From: Gammaproteobacteria bacterium UBA1119
GTDB taxonomy: Bacteria > Pseudomonadota > Gammaproteobacteria > Pseudomonadales > Azotimanducaceae
Reading direction: 5' to 3'
DNA: 37,390 bases
Assembly (NCBI GenBank): GCA_002313255.1
Contig: DCBA01000048.1
Span: 1-37,390, forward strand
The notes below the pieces were generated by a model. The model made no database searches. It saw only the letters and a program-made list of their open reading frames with translations, and was not told the origin of the DNA. Made by a program: the position numbers and the translations under genes. The number at the start of each line of letters is the position of its first letter. The first letter of the stretch is position 1. This document shows, in pieces, positions 31,841-37,390 of the stretch.

Positions 31841-32398
31841 ATGGAGTTGACTCGATACCGGGTCACAGGTGCCATCTTTCTTGCGTCGATAGCAATTATA
31901 TTTCTACCGATGCTATTCGATGGAGACGGACTCAAGCCTACCGAGGCGTTTAATTCGGAAGCGTTTGACTTGCAGCAAGCCGTCGACACACTGGATTTTT
32001 CGGTAGCGGTTTCGGAAGATACTTCCGAGGTTCCGGGGTCAAAAGCTGCGTTAGTTGCGCGGAAAGTGCTTCGTGAGACTATTGACGAGGAAGGTTATCT
32101 AGAAGACAACAATACTCGGATCGGCGATCCGGTTTTGTCTATTGAAGATACCTCTACTCTCGTATGGGCGGTACAAGTTGGTAGCTTCGATCAGTACGAT
32201 AACGCAACCGCCTTGCGCGATCGCTTGCTTCAAGACGGATATTCGGCGTGGCTTTCGAACGTACGTAAAGTGGGAGGTAATCGAACTCGAGTTGCGGTCG
32301 GACCCATACTCTTGCGTACCGATGCACTATCTATGGAGGAGGAGCTTGCCGATAGATACGATGGTTTGGAAGCATTGATTGTCGGTTTTAGCCAGTGA
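31841..32398 (+). CDS. dedD: SPOR-domain membrane protein (DedD-like)
   Basis: DedD-type proteins bind denuded septal peptidoglycan through a SPOR domain and take part in cell division. The product is about 185 residues from ATG 31841 (a GTG directly before it is possible). It has one N-terminal membrane helix (about 9-27, IFLASIAIIFLPMLF), an acidic linker, and a C-terminal SPOR domain (about 105-185) with WAVQVGSFDQYDNATALRD, YSAWLS and RVAVGPI. Its position between folC and cvpA is that of dedD. The symbol rests on domain plus order, since linker sequences of such proteins are not conserved. cvpA GTG overlaps its stop. Confidence 0.85.
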   Translation: MELTRYRVTGAIFLASIAIIFLPMLFDGDGLKPTEAFNSEAFDLQQAVDTLDFSVAVSEDTSEVPGSKAALVARKVLRETIDEEGYLEDNNTRIGDPVLSIEDTSTLVWAVQVGSFDQYDNATALRDRLLQDGYSAWLSNVRKVGGNRTRVAVGPILLRTDALSMEEELADRYDGLEALIVGFSQ

Positions 32399-32907
32399 CC
32401 GGTTGGCATTATGCGGATATCGCCATTTCAGTTGTGATACTGATCTCCGCGGCAATCGGAATGGCCCGTGGGCTTGTTCGAGAAACAGTTTCTCTCGCAA
32501 TTTGGTTGGCAGCATTCCTTAGTGCCACGATGTTTGCCGAATCGACTATGAACTTCATTCAGTTCGGTTGGATGGAAGGATTGTCTGAGCCGGCACAGCA
32601 AGCGTTCCGGTACTCCGGTGCCTTCGCGGCAATATTTATCGGAATTCTCGTCATTGGAGTTATCGTTCAATGGATGCTAGGTAAGCTTGTACAAGGAACA
32701 GGGTTGACGGGAACCGACCGAACGCTCGGATTTTTCTTTGGTGGAGCGCGAGGAGCTATACTAGTGATCGTTGCGCTTGTGGCGGTCGAGTCTTCTCAGT
32801 CAGAAACTGGTTGGTGGCAGGAATCGATGCTTCGACCTTATTTGATGGCGTTTGAGGTAGATGTTGTACGGTTCTTTGGATTCATAAAGGAAGCTCTGCG
32901 AGGTTAA
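32395..32907 (+). CDS. cvpA: CvpA family membrane protein
   Basis: CvpA is an inner-membrane protein first linked to colicin V production; its exact role is unsettled. The 170-residue product has four probable membrane segments (about 6-24, 29-45, 63-88 and 103-123). The family-like GMARGLVRETVSLAIWLAA and the glycine-rich DRTLGFFFGGARGAILV stretch are visible. GTG 32395 overlaps the dedD stop (GTGA). purF begins eight bases after its end, the conserved cvpA-purF pairing. Confidence 0.93.
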   Translation: MTGWHYADIAISVVILISAAIGMARGLVRETVSLAIWLAAFLSATMFAESTMNFIQFGWMEGLSEPAQQAFRYSGAFAAIFIGILVIGVIVQWMLGKLVQGTGLTGTDRTLGFFFGGARGAILVIVALVAVESSQSETGWWQESMLRPYLMAFEVDVVRFFGFIKEALRG

Positions 32908-32914
32908 ATATAGT

Positions 32915-34441
32915 ATGTGCGGCGTCGTTGGAATCGTAGGCAAGGGCCCTGTTAATCAGGACATCTATGACGCACTGACGGTTTTGCAACATCGCGGACA
33001 GGATGCTGCCGGCATAGTCACCGCTGACGGCGATCGGCTTCACCTCCGCAAAGATACGGGGCTGGTTAGCCAAGTCTTTCAGCAACGTCATATGCACAGG
33101 CTTGCAGGCGACATGGGCATCGGCCACGTGCGTTATCCAACGGCAGGAACCAGCAGCTCGGCCGAAGCTCAGCCAATGTACGTAAATTCTCCTTACGGGA
33201 TAAGCTTGGCGCACAACGGAAATTTAACGAACGCCGAGGAACTGGTCGCCGATGTATTTCGCGCCGATCTTCGCCACGTCAATACGGAATCCGATTCCGA
33301 AATTCTACTCAATGTTTTCGCCCACGAGCTTGATAAGCGCGGCGAGTTCGTTCCCGGTCCGGAACACATTTTTGAAGCGGTTGCAGGCGTTCATGCGCGT
33401 TGCCTTGGAGCCTATGCTGCCGTTGCACTGATCATGGGAGGGGGCATCGTCGGTTTTAGGGATCCGCATGGAATAAGACCGTTGGTATACGGCTGTCGCG
33501 ACGTGCAGGGCGGTGAGGAATATATAATCGCTAGCGAAAGTGCAGCATTATCGGTGCTTGGTTTCGAGATCTTGGGCGATGTGGCACCTGGCGAAGCAGT
33601 CTATATAGACGTCGAGGGCCGTTTACACGTGCAGCAATGTGCTGTTGGACCTAGCCTCACCCCCTGTATTTTTGAACACGTTTATTTGGCTCGTCCCGAT
33701 TCGATTATGGATGACATCTCTGTGCACAAAGCACGGCTAAGGATGGGCGAAAAACTTGCCGATCGGATTTTGGAACAAAGCTCGGGTCGGGATCACGAGA
33801 TCGACGTGGTGATGCCGATACCTGAAACTAGTCGGACGGCTGCGCAACCTCTCGCGCATCGGTTGGACGTCAAGCTTCGGGAAGGGTTCGTCAAGAATCG
33901 ATATGTTGGACGGACGTTTATTATGCCGGGTCAAAATCAGCGGAAAAAATCTGTGCGGCAAAAGCTCAATGCCATCGATTTAGAGTTCAACGGAAAGAAC
34001 GTGCTGTTGGTGGAAGACTCTATTGTTCGGGGTACGACCACCCAGGAAATTGTGCAACAGGCACGGGACGCAGGCGCTAGAAAGGTGTTTGTTGCTGTGG
34101 CCGCCCCAGCGGTTCGGTATCCAAACGTGTACGGCATCGATATGCCGACGTCCGCAGAGTTCGTTGCTTACAATCGTACCGACGAAGAGGTAGGCACGTA
34201 TCTAGGTGCTGACTGGCTGATCTATCAGAATTTGGACGACCTCGTTGAATCGGCCCGAGAAGGAAATCGCGTGATTGAGAGCTTCGATTGCTCTGTCTTT
34301 GACGGCAACTACGTTACGGGCGATATCGATGACGCTTATCTGGAAAGATTGTCTATTGACCGAAATGACGAAACGAAGCAACGCAGAGACGCGGAATTAA
34401 CGGAAGGGCCAACCGTGATTGAACTCCATAATCATGCTTGA
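32915..34441 (+). CDS. purF: Amidophosphoribosyltransferase
   Basis: PurF makes 5-phosphoribosylamine from PRPP and glutamine, the first step of purine synthesis. The 508-residue product has the Ntn nucleophile Cys2 (MCGVVGIVG), so no propeptide is needed, as in E. coli and unlike Bacillus. It shows LQHRGQDAAGI, GHVRYPTAG, RDPHGIRPLV and the PRPP-binding VLLVEDSIVRGTT (about 363-375). GAGG at the end of cvpA lies about eleven bases before the ATG. No iron-sulfur-type propeptide region is present. The operon appears to end here: a 100-bp gap with hairpins follows. Confidence 0.98.
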   Translation: MCGVVGIVGKGPVNQDIYDALTVLQHRGQDAAGIVTADGDRLHLRKDTGLVSQVFQQRHMHRLAGDMGIGHVRYPTAGTSSSAEAQPMYVNSPYGISLAHNGNLTNAEELVADVFRADLRHVNTESDSEILLNVFAHELDKRGEFVPGPEHIFEAVAGVHARCLGAYAAVALIMGGGIVGFRDPHGIRPLVYGCRDVQGGEEYIIASESAALSVLGFEILGDVAPGEAVYIDVEGRLHVQQCAVGPSLTPCIFEHVYLARPDSIMDDISVHKARLRMGEKLADRILEQSSGRDHEIDVVMPIPETSRTAAQPLAHRLDVKLREGFVKNRYVGRTFIMPGQNQRKKSVRQKLNAIDLEFNGKNVLLVEDSIVRGTTTQEIVQQARDAGARKVFVAVAAPAVRYPNVYGIDMPTSAEFVAYNRTDEEVGTYLGADWLIYQNLDDLVESAREGNRVIESFDCSVFDGNYVTGDIDDAYLERLSIDRNDETKQRRDAELTEGPTVIELHNHA

Positions 34442-34541
34442 TGATTGAGTGACGCTCAATTCAGCGCGAGTTTCGATGAGGATTGAGCGCAACAAGCGCG
34501 TTCGATGCGATGATGTGCGCGGGTTGCTGGCGGCTTGAACG
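34442..34541 (+). promoter_or_regulatory. purF-DUF1289 gap with two competing hairpins
   Basis: ATTGAG (34444-34449) can pair with CTCAAT (34455-34460) in a short hairpin. The same CTCAAT, as CGCTCAAT (34453-34460), can instead pair over eight bases with ATTGAGCG (34482-34489). The two folds exclude each other. No T-tract follows, so neither is a standard intrinsic terminator. The layout resembles a switch or weak attenuator before the DUF1289-miaE pair, by inference only. Confidence 0.4.
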
Positions 34542-34973
34542 TTGATTAACCGAAGGACACCCTGTGTCGGAGTGTGTTCTACAACGTACGGTGATTTGGT
34601 TTGTAGGGGATGTAAGCGTTTTTCTCACGAGATCGTCGGTTGGAACGGTTACGACTCGGATCAACAAGAGCGAGTACGGTTACGCCTGATCAAACTGCAT
34701 CACGAAAGTGTCCGAGCTTGCGTGCGCGTGTACGATCAGATTCGATGGCGGCGAACATTAGAGTCAATGATTGACACGGATCCTAGCGAATTTGCGCCGC
34801 TCGTTTTGGCTGTGTTGAAAAACGTTGTACGAAAACCCTCAGAGGCTGGGCTCGAACCTCTGGGCTTGCCGCGGGACGTGTTGTCGAGCGATGTACTAAG
34901 GTCGATCGATCGTGAGTTCTATATCCGCTCGACCGCCTATTACGAGCGCAGCTTTAAAACTCTCGCGCTATGA
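34542..34973 (+). CDS. DUF1289 protein, long form with four-cysteine motif
   Basis: Function unknown. The 143-residue product has the DUF1289 signature at its N-terminus: C8, C12, C21 and C24 in PCVGVCSTTYGDLVCRGCKR, followed by FSHEIVGWNGYDSDQQERV. The four cysteines could hold a zinc ion or an iron-sulfur cluster. Unlike the short E. coli YdhL, it carries about 95 further residues, ending in SIDREFYIRSTAYYER; I recall a similar tail in the long pseudomonad members. The start is TTG 34542; later in-frame GTGs fall inside the cysteine motif. Its stop overlaps the miaE ATG (ATGA), which suggests coupled expression with the tRNA hydroxylase. Confidence 0.85.
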   Translation: MINRRTPCVGVCSTTYGDLVCRGCKRFSHEIVGWNGYDSDQQERVRLRLIKLHHESVRACVRVYDQIRWRRTLESMIDTDPSEFAPLVLAVLKNVVRKPSEAGLEPLGLPRDVLSSDVLRSIDREFYIRSTAYYERSFKTLAL

Positions 34974-35599
34974 TTCCATTGGTAATAGCGCAATATTTGC
35001 GTGTCGCAACGCCCGAGGCATGGATCAAGAGCGCGATATCAAACGCCGACCTACTTTTGATCGATCACGCCAATTGCGAAAAGAAAGCGGCGAGTACTGC
35101 CTTGTCTCTTATCTATCGCTATGTGGAAAAACCGCGCCTTTTGCAACGATTATCCAGACTGGCTCGAGAAGAGTTGCGGCACTTTGAGCAAGTTGCACGG
35201 GTCATTGAGGAGAGAGGCATTGCTTATCGGCACGTTTCGGCGAGCCGCTATGCTGGAGCGCTGAAAAAGATGGTCCGGTCCCACGAACCGCAACGACTGG
35301 TCGATACGCTGTTGGTTGCTAGTGTCATTGAGGCTCGCAGTTGCGAGCGTTTCGCGTTGCTCGCCGACGTTGTTGATGTGCATCTTGCGGGTTTATACCG
35401 AAGTCTTTTGGATTCGGAAAAACGGCATTTTGACGCATACCGACAGCTGGCTTTGGAATATGGAGACGAGAAGGACGTACGGGCGCGTATCGACGTGATT
35501 CTAGAGGAGGAAAATAACTTTATAACCACCGCGGACAAAGAGTTTCGTTTTCACAGTGGCCCCACCGTCGAACTCGATACCGAGTCAGAAATTGTCTAG
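34970..35599 (+). CDS. miaE: tRNA-(ms2io6A37) hydroxylase MiaE
   Basis: MiaE hydroxylates the isopentenyl group of ms2i6A37 in tRNAs that read UNN codons, using a diiron centre and oxygen. The 209-residue product keeps the full ligand pattern: E37 in DHANCEKKAAS, E68 and H71 in REELRHFEQV, E121 in EARSCERF, and E150 and H153 in SEKRHFDAY. It needs MiaA and MiaB, which are not in the window. The ATG overlaps the DUF1289 stop. It converges on lpxH with a four-base overlap; the CTAG at 35596-35599 gives both genes their TAG stop. Confidence 0.95.
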   Translation: MIPLVIAQYLRVATPEAWIKSAISNADLLLIDHANCEKKAASTALSLIYRYVEKPRLLQRLSRLAREELRHFEQVARVIEERGIAYRHVSASRYAGALKKMVRSHEPQRLVDTLLVASVIEARSCERFALLADVVDVHLAGLYRSLLDSEKRHFDAYRQLALEYGDEKDVRARIDVILEEENNFITTADKEFRFHSGPTVELDTESEIV

Positions 35600-36306
35600 A
35601 CAGAAAAACACTCTAAACTGATGCCGCTTTCTTCGATACGGGCGAGCCAGCCGCAACGGTTCCAATCTCCAAGCACATACCTAGTCTTCACGTCATCCAA
35701 TCGATGGATCCCCGGGCGATGTGTGTGTCCGTGTACAAGTACATCGCAGGCGTTTTCTTGCATTATGGATAATACAACCTCGTCTGTTACGTCCATGATG
35801 TTCTGAGATTTATTCGCATTTGTTTGGCGACTTTGTTCACGCATTTCATTGGCTAAGTGGATACGTTCTTGTAATGTGCGGCTAAGAATATCTCGCTGCC
35901 AATCTGCTGAGCGGAAAAGCTTTCGCATCTGCTGATACGGCTCGTCTTTTGTACAGAAAGCGTCTCCGTGCGCTAACAAAACTCGCCGCCCTTCAACTTC
36001 AACCGTTACCGGATCGTCAATAAGATAAGCGCCCGTGTCGTTTGCGAACTTCTTTCCAATGAGGAAATCACGGTTACCGTGCATTATGTATAGGGCAGTG
36101 TGTTGCACACAACCTGCAAGAATGGTACGAAGCTCGTCCGCAAATTGGCCGTCGTCGTCGTCACCAACCCACGCCTCCACCAAATCACCAAGGATGTAGA
36201 TGGCTTCAACTTTTTCCGATTCAAGAACCAATAAATTGTTGAGCGCGTCGAGCCTTTTCGGAACCGTAACGTCAAGGTGCAAGTCCGATATGCATATGGC
36301 GCTCAT
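35596..36306 (-). CDS. lpxH: UDP-2,3-diacylglucosamine diphosphatase LpxH
   Basis: LpxH cleaves UDP-2,3-diacylglucosamine to lipid X in lipid A synthesis, at the inner face of the membrane, which shows the host makes lipopolysaccharide. The 236-residue calcineurin-like phosphoesterase has D8 and H10 in SDLHLD, D41 in LGDLVEAWVGDD, N78 in GNRDFLIG, H113 in LAHGDAF and the C-terminal VHGHTHRPG (H192, H194, H196). All Mn ligands are present. Its ATG overlaps the folD stop (ATGA). The minus-strand pair folD-lpxH converges on miaE. Confidence 0.96.
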   Translation of the reverse strand: MSAICISDLHLDVTVPKRLDALNNLLVLESEKVEAIYILGDLVEAWVGDDDDGQFADELRTILAGCVQHTALYIMHGNRDFLIGKKFANDTGAYLIDDPVTVEVEGRRVLLAHGDAFCTKDEPYQQMRKLFRSADWQRDILSRTLQERIHLANEMREQSRQTNANKSQNIMDVTDEVVLSIMQENACDVLVHGHTHRPGIHRLDDVKTRYVLGDWNRCGWLARIEESGISLECFSV

Positions 36307-37157
36307 GGCGCAACCTTCTCCGCCGCTTCCAATACGTTCTCGAGTATAGATACCCGTGTCATTGGTCCGACGCCGCCTGGAACCGGGGTTAACCAGCCGG
36401 CCACCTTGATTACGCTGTCGAAATCAACATCTCCACGAAGCGACCCATCTACCTGACGTTCGATACCAACATCAATAACGATGGCACCTGGTTTTATCCA
36501 ATTACCTTTGATCAGACCGGCGACGCCGGTTGCACTAATCACGATGTCGGCGGAGACGACGTGGGACTTGGTGTCTCGTGAAAATCGGTGACAGCTTGTT
36601 ACTGTACAACCCGCTCGTAATAGTTCGAGGCAGGTTGGGCGACCGACATGATTCGATGCACCCACGACGGTAGCATCAAGACCACGGATCGGGATGTCGG
36701 TTTGGTCCAAGAGCGTCATGATGCCTTTCGACGTGCACGAGCGTATCGCAGGCTCGCGTAAGGTCAGCATGCCGAGATTGTATGGGTGAATTCCGTCAAC
36801 GTCCTTTTCCGGATTCATGGTTTTGATGACGGTTAACGTGTCAATTTGAGCAGGTAGCGGCAGCTGGACCAAGATGCCATCAATATTTTCGTTACGGTTA
36901 AAGCGCTGGACACAGGAAATGACCTCATTTTCAGATGCGGACTCGTCGAAAAGACATATTTTGGTATGGAAGCCAACCACCTCACAATCCTTCTTTTTGA
37001 GCCGCACGTAGACGTGAGACGAAGGGTTGTCGCCTACCAAAATGATGGCTAATCCGGGGGGGCGATGTCCGTCGTCGACGCGTTTGATAGTGCGTCTTGC
37101 AATCTCATCTTTTATGGACTTGGCAATCACTTCACCATCGAGAATTCGTGCTGACAT
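36303..37157 (-). CDS. folD: Methylenetetrahydrofolate dehydrogenase / cyclohydrolase FolD
   Basis: FolD interconverts 5,10-methylene- and 10-formyl-tetrahydrofolate with NADP, supplying one-carbon units for purines and formyl-methionine. The 284-residue product has catalytic Y50 and K54 in HVYVRLKKKDC, VQLPLP, the dinucleotide-binding VVGASNHVGRP and the C-terminal PVPGGVGPMTR. The numbering of Y50 and K54 matches E. coli, supporting ATG 37157. It leads the folD-lpxH pair and is divergent from the tRNA-Pro gene. Confidence 0.97.
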   Translation of the reverse strand: MSARILDGEVIAKSIKDEIARRTIKRVDDGHRPPGLAIILVGDNPSSHVYVRLKKKDCEVVGFHTKICLFDESASENEVISCVQRFNRNENIDGILVQLPLPAQIDTLTVIKTMNPEKDVDGIHPYNLGMLTLREPAIRSCTSKGIMTLLDQTDIPIRGLDATVVGASNHVGRPTCLELLRAGCTVTSCHRFSRDTKSHVVSADIVISATGVAGLIKGNWIKPGAIVIDVGIERQVDGSLRGDVDFDSVIKVAGWLTPVPGGVGPMTRVSILENVLEAAEKVAP

Positions 37158-37338
37158 GAAGGTCTCTTGAAAAAACTGAGGTCGGGGACTTCGAAACGGA
37201 CTTTATGTGAACTATGGTTGTCCGTAAACACGCAAAACTTTTGTTGACCAATCCTTCGCGGCTCAGTAAGGCCCCGCATCGCGGTGCCTTCTAGCCGCGC
37301 ATGAGCTGGTAACGAGATGTATGATAGACGCGGTGCAG
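37158..37338. promoter_or_regulatory. Divergent region between folD and tRNA-Pro
   Basis: This 181-bp gap should hold the folD promoter (leftward) and the tRNA-Pro promoter (rightward). On the plus strand TATGAT (37320-37325) lies 13 bases before the tRNA and is a good -10 candidate, but its -35 is poor. TTGACC (37244-37249) followed 17 bases later by TAAGGC is a second, weaker candidate. A hairpin, GGCCCCGC (37270-37277) and GCGGTGCC (37281-37288) with loop ATC and one mismatch, lies between them. Confidence 0.4.
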
Positions 37339-37390
37339 CGGGGTATAGCGCAGTCTGGTAGCGCGCCTGCTTTGGGAGCAGGATGTCGGG
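37339..37390 (+). tRNA. tRNA-Pro (anticodon UGG), cut by window end
   Basis: The sequence starts CGGGGTA as acceptor strand, continues with a D arm (GCGC...GCGC around AGTCTGGTA) and an anticodon arm CCTGC-TTTGGGA-GCAGG with anticodon TGG. It then enters the variable region (ATGTC) and the start of the T stem (GGG), where the window ends. This matches bacterial tRNA-Pro(UGG). The T loop and 3' end lie outside. Confidence 0.95.

Overview
The window looks like chromosomal core DNA from a gammaproteobacterium, probably a little-studied or uncultured one with a compact genome. Evidence: gltA divergent from sdhCDAB-sucAB-lpd-sucCD, prmB-aroC followed by leuCDB-asd, truA-trpF...folC-SPOR-cvpA-purF, a Gram-negative citrate synthase, lpxH (lipid A synthesis), miaE and a long-form DUF1289 protein. 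Base composition is close to balanced by eye. Genes overlap or nearly touch, and about a third start with GTG or TTG. I see no insertion sequence, phage, CRISPR, toxin or defence module.

Layout. (1) 89-3500, minus strand: selA-selB-tRNA-Sec, a selenocysteine insertion module. (2) 3650-4534: a 3-hydroxyisobutyrate-type dehydrogenase converging on gltA (4544-5824, minus). (3) 6038-16928, plus: sdhCDAB, sucAB, lpd, sucCD, the TCA segment from 2-oxoglutarate to fumarate. (4) 16932-22670, plus, no large gap: htpG, gpsA, a DUF4892/OmpA-like exported protein, prmB and aroC. (5) 22782-26949: leuC-leuD-leuB-asd. (6) 27043-34441: truA, trpF, trpB, trpA, folC, a DedD-like SPOR protein, cvpA, purF. (7) 34542-35599: DUF1289 protein and miaE, converging on lpxH and folD (35596-37157, minus). 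(8) 37339-end: a cut tRNA-Pro(UGG).

How the genes fit together: citrate synthase, succinate dehydrogenase, the 2-oxoglutarate dehydrogenase E1/E2/E3 and succinyl-CoA synthetase form most of an oxidative TCA cycle. The leu, asd, trp, aroC, folC/folD and purF genes supply leucine, aspartate-family amino acids, tryptophan, chorismate, folates and purines. TruA, PrmB, MiaE and the Sec module serve translation.

No clearly new multi-gene system is visible. The points most worth checking are a tRNA-Sec whose acceptor/T arm folds as 7/5 (12 bp) rather than the usual bacterial 8/5 (13 bp); two sharply AT-rich in-frame islands inside sucC and leuD; mini-ORFs abutting sdhC and bridging sucA to sucB; alternative hairpins before the DUF1289-miaE pair; and Glu at the usual catalytic Asp60 position of TrpA.
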